NCBI GenBank assembly: GCA_900113995.1
Contig: FORK01000007.1
Location: 1 to 64,000 of the forward strand
DNA from: Ruminococcaceae bacterium D5
Lineage (GTDB): Bacteria; Bacillota; Clostridia; Oscillospirales; Ruminococcaceae
Reading direction: 5' to 3'
DNA length: 64,000 nt
The notes beneath the pieces were generated by a model. The model was not told the origin of the DNA and searched no databases. It worked only from the letters and a program-made list of their open reading frames with translations. A program made the translations under genes and the position numbers. Shown piece after piece: positions 42,355-51,079 of the stretch; positions within the stretch are counted from its first letter, which is position 1; each line of letters begins with the position of its first letter.

Positions 42355-43218
42355 TCATTTTTTGTCCCGGGCGGACCCTCCGGGCAGAAGTGCGACGAAC
42401 AGCAGAAGCAGCGCTGCCGCAAAAAGGGCACTGCGGTGAATCCCGGAAGCATAGCCCATCTCAAGGATCATCCCGGAGGCCAGCGTCCTTGTCCCGCTGA
42501 ACAGAGACGGAAAGCGGGCCACGTTTCCCGAGACAAGCAGTACGGCGATCCCCTCGGCTGCGGCCCGCCGGATGCCTCCCAGTCCCGCCGTAGTAATTTT
42601 AACGCCTGCCGCGGGAAGCTGTGCGCGAAACACCGTCTGCATCGGGGTGGCACCCAGCGCGCGGGAGCTCGGGCCAACCTGTTTTTCCGCTTCTCTGAGG
42701 TCGCCGAGCAGGGCTAGGGTCAGCTCGGGCAGCATCATTGCCGCCAGCACCAGAATGGCCGCCAGCAGCGTTGCGCCGCCGCTTGCGGCCATTTTGGCCG
42801 GAAACATCCGGGAAAGAGCGGGCAGCAGCGTCATGAGGCCGACCAGCCCGAAGAGCACCGAGGGCAGGCCGGACATCAGCTCCAGAAGCCCGACAAAGGC
42901 TGGCCGAAGCCATCGGGGCAGCAGATTTTGCGCGAAGGCCGCCGAGAACAGAGCGACCGGAAGGCCCAGCAGGACAGCACCGATGGAGACGGCAATAGTG
43001 GCGCAGAACATCGCCAGAAGTCCGAACCGCCCCAGCGAAGGCTCCCACACGGGGGAGAGCAGCATCTGTGTCAGCCCCTGATCGCGCAGTGCGGGGAAGG
43101 CTCCCGCCAGCAGGAAAAGAAACATCGCGCCAAGAGCGGCTGTTCCCAGTCCGCCGCAGAGCGCGACGCCGGATGAGAAGATGTGGTTCCTGATCCTCCG
43201 CCGCAGCGCCGGGCTCAT
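42355..43218 (-). CDS. pstC: Phosphate ABC transporter permease PstC
   Basis: The 287-residue membrane protein has about six helices. The EAA-like loop QVGPSSRALGATPMQTVFRAQLPAA and the segment ELMSGLPSVLFGLVGLM are typical of PstC. It overlaps pstS by 4 nt and ends next to pstA, so the four pst genes are translationally coupled. Confidence 0.9.
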   Translation of the reverse strand: MSPALRRRIRNHIFSSGVALCGGLGTAALGAMFLFLLAGAFPALRDQGLTQMLLSPVWEPSLGRFGLLAMFCATIAVSIGAVLLGLPVALFSAAFAQNLLPRWLRPAFVGLLELMSGLPSVLFGLVGLMTLLPALSRMFPAKMAASGGATLLAAILVLAAMMLPELTLALLGDLREAEKQVGPSSRALGATPMQTVFRAQLPAAGVKITTAGLGGIRRAAAEGIAVLLVSGNVARFPSLFSGTRTLASGMILEMGYASGIHRSALFAAALLLLFVALLPGGSARDKK

Positions 43219-44006
43219 CCTGAACCCTCCCCGTCAATGCCGATGATGCCGAGCGACCGGATCAGGGCCTGGCCCTCACTGCTCCGACAGAAAGAGAGAA
43301 AGTCCAGCGTTTCGGAACGGGTTTCCCCGCGGCGGGTGCAAAGAAACAGGCGGCGGGTCAGCGGATAGCATCGGGAGCGCACAGTTCCCTCGCTGGGAAG
43401 CGTTCCCTCGATGGGAACGCTTCGGACTCCTGTGCCCTCGCCCGCGTAGTCGAAGGAGAGATAGCCGATCGCGCCCGGGCAGAGGGAAACGGCGGTCCGC
43501 AGCAAGCCGGTTTCGTTCTGTTCCTGCGCGTGGCGGGCGGACGTTGTCAGTCCGATTGCCTGCTCGAAGGCCAAACGGGTTCCGCTGCCCGCCTCCCGGC
43601 CGATCACCACGATCGGCGCGGGTGAAGCGCCAAGCTCCTTCCAGTCGGTGATCTCCCCCGCATAGATTCCCCGCAGTTCGGAAAGGCTCACCGAAGCAAC
43701 CGGATTGGAAGGATGGACCACAACCGCAATTGCGTCCACTGCCACCGCGAAGGCGTCGATTCCCCCGTACCCCTCCGGATCTCTTGAGCAGCTCGCCAAG
43801 TCGCATCCTCCCTCGCGCAGTGCGAGAAGCCCCAGCTCGGTCCCGCCGAGCTGTACTTCGACCGCTTTTCCGTACCGTTCGGCATACCCTTCCGCAAGAG
43901 CTGCCATCATCCGCCCCATGCAGGAGGACCCTGCGACAAGGACCGGGCGTTCGGTGCATCCCGGAAGAAGCAGAAGGACAAGGAACGGGATGGCCCATCG
44001 TTTCAT
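43215..44006 (-). CDS. pstS: Phosphate-binding lipoprotein PstS
   Basis: Start is the ATG at 44006 (GTG 44015 overlaps the SD). The 263-residue product has a signal peptide and lipobox LLPGC. Phosphate-binding segments include AGSSCMGRMMAALAEGY, GREAGSGTRLAFEQ (the SGT loop) and ALREGGCDLASCSRDP. It is a membrane-anchored PstS that passes phosphate to PstCAB. It is small but complete, and first in the operon. Confidence 0.88.
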   Translation of the reverse strand: MKRWAIPFLVLLLLPGCTERPVLVAGSSCMGRMMAALAEGYAERYGKAVEVQLGGTELGLLALREGGCDLASCSRDPEGYGGIDAFAVAVDAIAVVVHPSNPVASVSLSELRGIYAGEITDWKELGASPAPIVVIGREAGSGTRLAFEQAIGLTTSARHAQEQNETGLLRTAVSLCPGAIGYLSFDYAGEGTGVRSVPIEGTLPSEGTVRSRCYPLTRRLFLCTRRGETRSETLDFLSFCRSSEGQALIRSLGIIGIDGEGSG

Positions 44007-44051
44007 CTTACCCACCCCCTTTTCCTAAAGATATGCGAAGCGGGAGGGGTT

Positions 44052-44104
44052 CATCCCGAAAATTATTTCGGGATGTTGCATAAAGATTAACTATGTGGTA
44101 AAAT
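44052..44104. promoter_or_regulatory. Divergent control region: perfect dyad and XRE promoter
   Basis: A perfect 10-bp inverted repeat with a 4-nt spacer (44052-44061 with 44066-44075, CATCCCGAAA/TTTCGGGATG) abuts TTGCAT at 44076-44081. That hexamer pairs with TAAAAT at 44099-44104 at 17 bp. It sits between divergent pstS and the XRE gene, so it may be the operator of the XRE protein and could affect both directions. Confidence 0.7.
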
Positions 44105-44136
44105 TTGAACGTAATGAGTGACAGGAGGACTTCGGA

Positions 44137-44541
44137 ATGGGACTGAAAGAAAATTTGAGACGAAAGCGTCTGGCGCATCAGATGACGCTGGAGCAGGTTG
44201 GAAAAGCGATCGGCGTCAGCCGCCAGACTATCCTGCGGTATGAAACAGGTGTCATTGCCAATCCTCCAGCCGAAAAGATAGAGGGCCTTGCCGCCCTTTA
44301 TCACACCACTCCCGCGCGTTTAATGGGCTGGGAGGGGCGTCCCGCCGTGCGGGCTGCGTTTTACGGCGGCGGCCGGCAGGATGAAGACCGCGCGCAGGAT
44401 CTGGAGCTGCTCGCCGCGCTCGGTGAGGCGGATGCGGCGGAGCAGAGCCTGCTTGCCCTCTGGGACCGGATGGATGAAGAACAGCGCCGTTCCCTGATGC
44501 GGTACGCCCGTTTTCTGGCCAGCGGAGAAGCGGAAGCATGA
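44137..44541 (+). CDS. XRE-family regulator
   Basis: The 134-residue protein has an N-terminal HTH_3 domain (4-60), LKENLRRKRLAHQMTLEQVG and KAIGVSRQTILRYETG, with a C-terminal helical part. SD aggagg lies before the ATG. It overlaps the next gene, an ImmA/IrrE-type peptidase, in the ImmR-ImmA pattern. In known pairs the peptidase cleaves the repressor to derepress genes. Here it is divergent from pst rather than inside a prophage or ICE. Confidence 0.88.
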   Translation: MGLKENLRRKRLAHQMTLEQVGKAIGVSRQTILRYETGVIANPPAEKIEGLAALYHTTPARLMGWEGRPAVRAAFYGGGRQDEDRAQDLELLAALGEADAAEQSLLALWDRMDEEQRRSLMRYARFLASGEAEA

Positions 44542-45170
44542 TGACCAACGAAGAACTTTATGCGCTCTGTGATGCGCTTTGCTACCGCGTCCGGGAGGTT
44601 CCGTTGAAAAGTGCGCCCGCCGCGGCGCTGCCGGGGGGATGCATCGCCGTCAACTCCGAGCGGATTCCCAATCCGGCCGCCGAAAAGGAAATCCTGGCCC
44701 ATGAGCTTGGACATCTGGAAACGGGCAGCTTTCCGACCGGATCGCCCGCCGACCTCGAGGGACGGCACGAGGAGCGTGCAGACCGCTGGGCGATCCGCAC
44801 CCTGCTGCCCGCACAGGAGCTCTGTACCGCACTGGAAAACGGCTTGGTCGAGCTTTACCAGCTTGCCGAGCATTTCGGTGTGACTGAGGAGCTCGTGCTC
44901 AGGGCGTTTGCCTATTATCGGGAGGCCTCCGCGCTTTCGCTGACGCCGGAGGAGCAGGCCGCTGCCGCCGTCCTGCGAGGATATTGTCCGGTTTCCGCAG
45001 CTTTCCGAAACGGAGGGGAGGCTGCGCGGCTGCTGCTTCCGGCGCGGCTGCTCGATTCGCTGAATGATACGCGGCAGCCGTTCGCCGAGGAAAGGACGAG
45101 CCCTTCCGCGCCGATGTGGGACTTTGTGCGAGACGGGTACCACATCTTTTTTGACGAAATTCTTCCGTAG
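44538..45170 (+). CDS. ImmA/IrrE-type zinc metallopeptidase
   Basis: The 210-residue protein has the zinc motif HELGH (55-59) and a third ligand region GRHEERADRWA (75-85) typical of COG2856 peptidases. It overlaps the XRE gene by 4 nt and ends in a terminator, so the two form a two-gene unit. Family members cleave a partner regulator in response to stress, so the adjacent XRE protein is the likely target. The C-terminal half from residue 105 is less conserved and may sense a signal. Confidence 0.88.
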   Translation: MMTNEELYALCDALCYRVREVPLKSAPAAALPGGCIAVNSERIPNPAAEKEILAHELGHLETGSFPTGSPADLEGRHEERADRWAIRTLLPAQELCTALENGLVELYQLAEHFGVTEELVLRAFAYYREASALSLTPEEQAAAAVLRGYCPVSAAFRNGGEAARLLLPARLLDSLNDTRQPFAEERTSPSAPMWDFVRDGYHIFFDEILP

Positions 45171-45185
45171 CGGAAGTCTCCGGCC

Positions 45186-45221
45186 CCGGCGAAAAGCCGT
45201 TTCCCTCGGCTTTTTCGCCGG
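45186..45221 (+). terminator. Intrinsic terminator of the XRE/ImmA pair
   Basis: A 14-bp stem (45186-45199 with 45207-45221, allowing one bulge) with a 7-nt loop; T-runs are internal to the stem. Confidence 0.7.
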
Positions 45222-45480
45222 CTGGCATTGGGTGCAGTGCAAAGGTTTTGGCGATTGATGCGAAATGGAAAGGCGCTTTGAAAGAATTCGGAGCAAGGTA
45301 CCGCTTTTATTCAAGCGCGCTGCCTGAACGGTGAAGATAATGAAGGTATCTTAATATTGATAATTCCTCTGGAAAAATCGGGGTTTTCTGCCGCGATTTG
45401 ATTGTTGAGGGTGAAATTACAGCGGAGGTAAAAACTCTGTTGAAAACAGATGCGGATTTTCTTCGCAGGCACGGCTGACC
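45222..45480. other. Intergenic region, nothing recognised
   Basis: No credible gene or RNA was recognised in this stretch between the XRE/ImmA terminator and the structured segment that follows. Confidence 0.4.
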
Positions 45481-45740
45481 ATATAAAGATGCGGTGCCGC
45501 CCTCCGCTCGGGCGCGCCGGGCACCGGACAGGCAGAGCGGGCGGGCCGGGAGAGGGGAACGGGAGGGAACGGGCGGCCTGCGGGCCGCCCGCGTCGGACA
45601 GGCTAATGCCCGAAAGGGCAGTCCAGCGCCATTGATCTCTGGCAGTGTTATGACCTTACAGCGAGAACAGGTCCGCCCATACCATCTCTTTTAGGGGTGG
45701 GCATGACTGTCTATAACCCCCCCGGCTAGGCCGGGGGATA
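45481..45740. other. GC-rich multi-hairpin segment, candidate structured RNA or IS200/605-derived repeat
   Basis: Successive hairpins are visible: a 9-bp stem at 45570-45591, a stem capped by a GAAA tetraloop at 45607-45620, a weaker stem at about 45672-45703, and an 8-bp stem with TAG loop at 45719-45737. The last two resemble the ends of IS200/IS605-type elements, and the GNRA tetraloop favours an RNA. No protein frame is convincing. Confidence 0.4.
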
Positions 45741-45744
45741 TTTA

Positions 45745-47202
45745 TTAGTTGAAGCCAAGTACGCGGATAGCGCGCAGATTAGTGGCGAGCAGTGCGCTGG
45801 CCGGGTAGTCGATCCGGTCGGTGGTGTTGGTGTTGATCAGCAGGTCGATGGGGGAGCCGTCCGGTCCGGAAATCGTCTCGGCGATCAGGACCGACTGATA
45901 CCAGCTGTCGAACAGTCCCAACTGCAGCACATCGCCCGGGCGTACAGAGAAAATGTTGCCGTCGGTCAGAGTGACGGGGCCTCCCTTTTCATTGGAGCGG
46001 GCATAGAGATAAAATGCGTCCACATCGGTCCAGGAGGTCGAGCGGCCGATCATCATCTGGGAGGTGTTGACGGTGTCGCCGCACCATTTCCATTGCTGGC
46101 TGCCGGTGCAGTCCATCGGGATGCCGCCCGCATAGAGGCTTTGCGAGACGTAGTTGGTGCCGTTCTGGCCGTAAATCTGCCACGCATTGTTGCGCAGTGT
46201 TTTAATTCCATCGACCCAAAGGTAGGAATAGCCTACCGCCGTATCGCGGTCGTATTCGTGCTTCCAGGTATACTGGTTGGCCGGCAGGCGCGCGTCAACC
46301 CGTGCGGTTCCCTGCTGTTCCTGACGGCTTTGCTCGTCCTGCTCGGCGGCGGAGAGCATCTTGTCATAGAGGTCATAGAAGATTGCATTGACCCGGTCGT
46401 GATCAGTCAGGACCGAGGCACCGCGCACCGCAAGATATTTCGCCCAGATCTGCTGGGTAAAATCCTCATCCTGATCATGGGAACCGATGTACCAATCTCC
46501 CGCGGCATCGCGTACCAGCACAAACCGGTGCTGTACTCCGCTGGTGTTCGAATCCACGCCGTCGTCGAGAAATGTAAAGTGGACCTCGCTGTCCTCGACC
46601 AGATCAACCGTCACGCAGTCGGAGGATTTTTCCTCAAATGCGGTGATCCTGATACCGTACCGGTAGCGGTCGAGACGCAGGTCGTTCTCCCGCACTGCGC
46701 GGACGCCGCAGAGCATTTGCAGCGAAAGCTGGTTGAGAATGCTGTTCTCATATTCCTCGTCGGTGCGGGGAGAAAAGAGGTCCAGCAGGTCCTCGGCCTT
46801 TAAGGTGGAAAGAGAGCGATAGCTGCGGTCAAAGTAGTGGTAAATCAACTCAAGGTGCTCGTCAGCCAGCTCGTTGATCAGGTCGCTGTCCCGCAGAACG
46901 GCAAACTCCCCGATCACCTCCCGGCCGGAGGGCGGCGCGGAAGAAGAGGAAGGTTCGCCCGCGGAGGATTCCTCAGGTGCGCTTTCCGGCGGGCGGGAGG
47001 ACTCTTCCAGCGGACCGGCCGGTTCGGCAACCACTGGCGGAATCTCCGGTTCCCGCGATTCCGCAAGAGAGGAAGGCGGGGGGCCCTGTACGGGCTGACT
47101 CAGCATACCGCCGGAATAGAGAAGCAGTCCGGCAAGTGCAGCGGCCCCGATCCCCGCCAGAAATCCCATCCAAAAGGTTTTTTTACGATTGGTTTCATCC
47201 AT
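45745..47202 (-). CDS. Membrane-anchored Amidase_6-like protein lacking catalytic residues
   Basis: Start is probably the ATG at 47202 (SD gaggag), giving 485 residues. There is a membrane helix at about 9-32, a Pro/Ser/Glu-rich linker (36-95), a folded region (96-295) with no recognised family, and a C-terminal domain (about 312-485). The C-terminal domain reads like Amidase_6: YDRDTAVGYSYLWV, TNYVSQSLYAGGIPMD, SWTDVDAFY and RPGDVLQL. Three sites usually catalytic are changed: GDC to QNG (Gly348), HS to QS (Gln436) and the later His to Asn (near 457-459). It may bind wall peptides without hydrolysis. Confidence 0.75.
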   Translation of the reverse strand: MDETNRKKTFWMGFLAGIGAAALAGLLLYSGGMLSQPVQGPPPSSLAESREPEIPPVVAEPAGPLEESSRPPESAPEESSAGEPSSSSAPPSGREVIGEFAVLRDSDLINELADEHLELIYHYFDRSYRSLSTLKAEDLLDLFSPRTDEEYENSILNQLSLQMLCGVRAVRENDLRLDRYRYGIRITAFEEKSSDCVTVDLVEDSEVHFTFLDDGVDSNTSGVQHRFVLVRDAAGDWYIGSHDQDEDFTQQIWAKYLAVRGASVLTDHDRVNAIFYDLYDKMLSAAEQDEQSRQEQQGTARVDARLPANQYTWKHEYDRDTAVGYSYLWVDGIKTLRNNAWQIYGQNGTNYVSQSLYAGGIPMDCTGSQQWKWCGDTVNTSQMMIGRSTSWTDVDAFYLYARSNEKGGPVTLTDGNIFSVRPGDVLQLGLFDSWYQSVLIAETISGPDGSPIDLLINTNTTDRIDYPASALLATNLRAIRVLGFN

Positions 47203-47326
47203 CGATCCCATCACTCCTCACGCCGGGCCGGCCCGGATGGGCAGGCCGCACGTGCCTCCGTCGGTGACACGGTGCTTTACGGCAAACGGTCCCCGACGCG
47301 GTGCGCAGAGGACTATGATCTTAGCC

Positions 47327-47358
47327 ATTATATCATATCGTGCCGAAAAATTGTGAAT
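47327..47358 (-). promoter_or_regulatory. Possible promoter of the Amidase_6-like gene
   Basis: On the reverse strand a perfect TATAAT (47327-47332) lies about 125 bp before the start. The best -35 candidate (TTCACA, 47353-47358) is spaced by 20 bp, so support is weak. Confidence 0.35.
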
Positions 47359-47359
47359 T

Positions 47360-47769
47360 TTTTGCGTTGTTTCGAAGAATCTGTCAAAAAACATGGAAAA
47401 GGGGACCCGGTGCGGATGGGGACGGCTCTGCGGAGAGATGGCAGGCTTGACCGAGAGGATACAAATGAGAGGAAAAGACGGCACGCACCGCCTGCATTCC
47501 CTTTTATCAAATGTGTCCGTCATGCGATTCACCCTCCGATCGTAATATATGCGTTGTGAGGGCAACCTGGAAAAGTAAAGCGATTGTTTCGATCAGCGGC
47601 TCAGCAACAGTTTATCGGGATAGCTCCCGGATCAATGCGGCTCCCGGACCGGCATGGTGCATACGGGCGGCTTTTCGCGATATGCGCCCTGGCTGTCACC
47701 CGACAGTTTCGCTTATTCTTGATTGCTTCGGTGTCGGGCTAAAGATGGACCGGAGCAGTAAATTCGTTC
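47360..47769. other. Intergenic region, nothing recognised
   Basis: No credible reading frame or RNA gene was found here. The stretch separates the Amidase_6-like gene from the terminator of the sugar-acid operon. Confidence 0.4.
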
Positions 47770-47809
47770 AAAAGGCGCCGGCATCCGTTTTACGGGTGCC
47801 GGCGCCTTT
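47770..47809 (-). terminator. Terminator of the sugar-acid operon
   Basis: A stem of about 17 bp (47770-47787 with 47793-47809, one mismatch) lies 43 bp after the kinase stop and is followed by TTTT on the reverse strand. Confidence 0.8.
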
Positions 47810-47851
47810 ACAGGGAACAGGAGGAAGAGAAATACAAAAAAATTTGAAAGG

Positions 47852-48859
47852 TCAGATTGTTTCCGGCAGCACATACTCATGTGAAGCCATGTAGTTTTCC
47901 ACCGAAGCAAGAGTAGGCATGGCGTCCGAGCAGCTGTGCCCGGAAATGGTGATCGAGGAGGCCGCCGCGGCATATTGCAGCGCGTCGGGGATGTCCCTGC
48001 CCTTGAGCAGTGCATAGGTGAAGGCAGAAGAGTAGGAATCTCCTGCGCCGAAGGTCTTGAGCACCTTGGCGGGGTAGATTCCGCCTGCGCAGCGGCCGTC
48101 CTTCGTGTAGACAAAGGAACCCTTTTTGCCCTGCTTGATGGAAACAACCCTGACGCCCGCATCGAGCAGCCATTGCGCGCTCTGGGCGTCGCTGCGGTTA
48201 CCGGGGTGGTAGACCCTTTCCATCATATCGAACTCCTCGCGGGTGCCCAGCACCATGTCCGCCTGGCGGGCGGCAAGGGTAAAGTAAACGCTTGCCTCTT
48301 CCGGGCTGTTCCAGGTGCCTTCGCGGTAGTCAAGATCAAAGGATACCCGCACCCCGTTGCGGCGGGCATATTCGATGGCGAGGAATACCGCTTCGCGCGC
48401 GGGCGAGTGGGAAAGCGAGGTGCCCGACACGAGCAGAAGCTTGTGCGAGGCAATATAGTCTTCATCAAGCTGGGCGCAGTCGATGTGCAGGTCGGCGCAG
48501 TCACTGCGATACATAAAGCAGCTGCATCCGTCCGGGCGGATTTCCCCCATCGTCACACCCGACCGGATCCCCGGTGCCGCGACGGCGATATGCGAAACAT
48601 CCACGCCGTTTTCGCCAAGATGACGGGTGATGAAGCGGCCGAACTGGTCGTCCGACACCTTGCCGACATAGCCGACCCTCAGTCCAAGCCGCGCCATGGC
48701 GATGGCGGTGTTTGCGGGGGAGCCGCCAACATACTTTGAAAAGGTGACGGCGTCTTCCATCGGCCCGATCTCATTGGCGTAGAGGTCGATGGTGGCGCGT
48801 CCGAATGCGGCCACATCATTGGGCTTGGCGTTGTCAAAATCGAGATACACTGCCATCAT
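47852..48859 (-). CDS. PfkB-family sugar kinase (IolC-like)
   Basis: The 335-residue ribokinase-fold protein has GGSPANTAIAMARLGLRVGYVG near residue 45, a central DLDYREGTWNSPEEA that is typical of IolC-type kinases, and the catalytic base loop TFGAGDSYSSAF near 270. IolC phosphorylates 5-dehydro-2-deoxygluconate; related kinases act on other keto-deoxy sugars. It follows a class I aldolase by 3 nt, making a kinase-aldolase pair. The inositol pathway genes are not present, so a related acid sugar is more likely. The true start is ATG 48859 or 48856. Confidence 0.82.
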   Translation of the reverse strand: MMAVYLDFDNAKPNDVAAFGRATIDLYANEIGPMEDAVTFSKYVGGSPANTAIAMARLGLRVGYVGKVSDDQFGRFITRHLGENGVDVSHIAVAAPGIRSGVTMGEIRPDGCSCFMYRSDCADLHIDCAQLDEDYIASHKLLLVSGTSLSHSPAREAVFLAIEYARRNGVRVSFDLDYREGTWNSPEEASVYFTLAARQADMVLGTREEFDMMERVYHPGNRSDAQSAQWLLDAGVRVVSIKQGKKGSFVYTKDGRCAGGIYPAKVLKTFGAGDSYSSAFTYALLKGRDIPDALQYAAAASSITISGHSCSDAMPTLASVENYMASHEYVLPETI

Positions 48860-48862
48860 TCC

Positions 48863-49696
48863 TTACTTATTATCATTCTCGAGCTGCTCCAGCAGCTCTG
48901 CGGCTTCTTTGACCGAAAGCCCCCTGTGGATGACCTGTCCGAGGGTTTTAACCAGTGCGGTGACGTCGCGGTACTGGAACACGAAACGGCCGTAGGTGAC
49001 GCCCGCTGCGCCGGCGTCGATGACGTCCCGGGTCATCTGCAGATAGTCGCGCACCGTTTTGCATTTTGTTCCCCCCGCGATGGCGACGCGGGTGGGCACC
49101 GCCTGCACCACCTTGGCAAAACTTTCCGGATCACCGGTGTAGTTGGTCTTGACCAGGTCGATGCCGAGTTCTGCCGCAGCGCGGGCGGCATAGGTGACAT
49201 TCTCCACGCTGTATTGTTCGGCGCCGGTGATGTGGTTGCCGCGCGGGTAAATATGGCAGATGATAGGCATGCCGACCTTTGCGGCATCACGGCTGAGCCG
49301 GCCGAGCTGAGCAAGCTGCTGGTCCTGATTGTCACCGCCCACAATGCATCCGGTGGAGACGGCGTCCGCACCGAGACAAACGGCCTCGCCCACATCGGCC
49401 ACCTGCACGTCCTCTTCAAAGTGATAGACGCCGAAAGTGGTAAGCTTCAGTACAAGTGGAACCTTGCCCGCATAGGGGGCAAAGCATTTTTCCGCGATGC
49501 CTTTGTGCATTGTGATGGCGTTGGGACCACCCGCCACCATTTTGGCAATGGTGGCGTCGATGGTGTCCAACCCGGGCATGACGCCGCGCGCAATGGCGTG
49601 ATCTACGGTAAGGCCAAAATAGTGGCCATCCGCATTGGGAATAAGGCGCCCGAGGCGCACTTCTTTTCCGAGCATACTGAAAAGACCTCGTTTCAT
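48863..49696 (-). CDS. Class I aldolase (DeoC/LacD/FbaB superfamily)
   Basis: The 277-residue TIM-barrel aldolase has FGLTVDHAIARGV near 27-39, PLVLKLTTFG near 80, ICHIYPRGNHI near 145, the Schiff-base lysine region DLVKTNYTG near 180, and RVAIAGGTKCKT near 203 as phosphate-binding end. The DhnA/LsrF-like family cleaves ketose phosphates to DHAP or related triose. Paired with the PfkB kinase, it would split a phosphorylated acid sugar. It is 38 nt after dctM. Confidence 0.85.
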   Translation of the reverse strand: MKRGLFSMLGKEVRLGRLIPNADGHYFGLTVDHAIARGVMPGLDTIDATIAKMVAGGPNAITMHKGIAEKCFAPYAGKVPLVLKLTTFGVYHFEEDVQVADVGEAVCLGADAVSTGCIVGGDNQDQQLAQLGRLSRDAAKVGMPIICHIYPRGNHITGAEQYSVENVTYAARAAAELGIDLVKTNYTGDPESFAKVVQAVPTRVAIAGGTKCKTVRDYLQMTRDVIDAGAAGVTYGRFVFQYRDVTALVKTLGQVIHRGLSVKEAAELLEQLENDNK

Positions 49697-49734
49697 AAAT
49701 TCTGATTCATTTGATAACCTGAACGCCGCCGCGG

Positions 49735-51048
49735 TCAGGAGAACAGGCGGATAAAGAAATCTACATAGCCGGGGCAGAGAGTGGTGACAATGATGGCAAG
49801 AAGACCCACTCCCATGAAAGGCACAGCCTCACGCACCGTTTCCCCGAAGGTGGAATTGGCAATTTTGGTGCTGACGAAGATGCCGACCGCGAAGGGAGGC
49901 GTCAGGAAGCCGACACACATATTGACGATGAGGATGGCTCCAAAGTGTACCGGGGTGATGCCATAGGTCTGCGCCACCGGCAGCAGCAGGGGAGTCATGA
50001 TCAGAATGGTGGCGTTGATATCCATAAAAGTGCCCATGAACAGGAACAGCAGGTTGATCATGAGCAGGAATCCCGCCTTGCTTGCGATGTTTTCGGTGAT
50101 AAGGGTTGAAAGGAAGTTCGAGATGCCCGCGAGGGTCATGACCTTTCCCGCGACAGCGGAGAAAGCATTGAGAAGACCGATGGTGGCGGTGGAGGCGCCG
50201 GCAATGGCGCAGCACTTCCAGAAGGTGACCTTAATGCGGCTGCGGTCAATCAGTCTGAGGGCGAAGAAATAGAGGATGCCGTATACGCAGCTGACGGCGC
50301 CGGCCTCGGTGACAGTGCAGAGACCGCCGTAGATCGAGCCATAGATGATGATGGGCATGAGCAGAGCGGGAACGGCATAGATGGTGGATCGGCCGATTTC
50401 CTTTGCGCGGTCGGCAAAATGAATATCCAGCTTTTCAGGCTTGGTTTGATGCCGGCCGATGCGCACGTAGTTGATGATAAAGTAGCCTGCCGCAAAGATG
50501 AAGGCGGGGCCGATGGTGGACATCCATACCTCGGAGATCTTCGCGCCCGAGGCGAGGGCGTACATGATGCCCGGCACCGAGGGGGGGATCAGGATGCCCA
50601 GAAAGCAGGTGGCGGCAAGGAGCGCGCTTGTGTAGCCGCGGGGATAGCCCTCCTTATCCATTTCGGGGGACATCATCTTGCCGATGGCGCTGATGGTGGC
50701 CATGGCCGAGCCGGTGAGCACGCCGAAGGCCATGCAGGCACAGGTGGTGATGACGCCGGTGGCGCCGCGCACGCGGCCCACGAAGGATTTGACCCAGTCA
50801 ATCAGCATTTTGGAGATGCCGCTGTACTCCATGAGCACGCCGGCGAAGATGTAGAACGGGATGGCCAGCAGTGCGAAGCTGTCCAAACCGGAGAACGCAA
50901 ACTGCGGCACCGGCGTGAGCGAAAGACCGCCGTAGGCGAGCACCAGCAGGGAGGAGGTGCCCAGTGCAAAGGATACCGGCATTTTGAAAAATACAGCAAC
51001 AATCATAAAGGAGATCAGAAAGACCAACAGCGCAGATAATGCAGACAT
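49735..51048 (-). CDS. dctM: TRAP transporter large permease (DctM)
   Basis: The 437-residue protein has the DctM pattern: IPFYIFAGVLMEYSGISK, AFGVLTGSAMATISAIG, GILIPPSVPGIMYA, LFMGTFMDINATILIMTPLLLPVA and VGFLTPPFAVGIFV. It is the ion-coupled core of the second TRAP system of the window. It differs clearly from the island's DctM, so the two are not a recent duplication. It is transcribed after dctP and dctQ, the standard order. Confidence 0.92.
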   Translation of the reverse strand: MSALSALLVFLISFMIVAVFFKMPVSFALGTSSLLVLAYGGLSLTPVPQFAFSGLDSFALLAIPFYIFAGVLMEYSGISKMLIDWVKSFVGRVRGATGVITTCACMAFGVLTGSAMATISAIGKMMSPEMDKEGYPRGYTSALLAATCFLGILIPPSVPGIMYALASGAKISEVWMSTIGPAFIFAAGYFIINYVRIGRHQTKPEKLDIHFADRAKEIGRSTIYAVPALLMPIIIYGSIYGGLCTVTEAGAVSCVYGILYFFALRLIDRSRIKVTFWKCCAIAGASTATIGLLNAFSAVAGKVMTLAGISNFLSTLITENIASKAGFLLMINLLFLFMGTFMDINATILIMTPLLLPVAQTYGITPVHFGAILIVNMCVGFLTPPFAVGIFVSTKIANSTFGETVREAVPFMGVGLLAIIVTTLCPGYVDFFIRLFS

Positions 51049-51079
51049 ATTTTCACCTCTCTCAATTTCTCATCCGCCG

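Noticed and set aside
44008-44304. Minus-strand frame across the XRE promoter
   Set aside because: It overlaps the dyad, the promoter and the start of a well-supported XRE gene and lacks an SD.
47852-49696. PfkB kinase plus class I aldolase as a sulfoquinovose (YihV/YihT) pathway
   Set aside because: No isomerase, sulfolactaldehyde reductase or sulfonate exporter is present, and the kinase looks closer to IolC.
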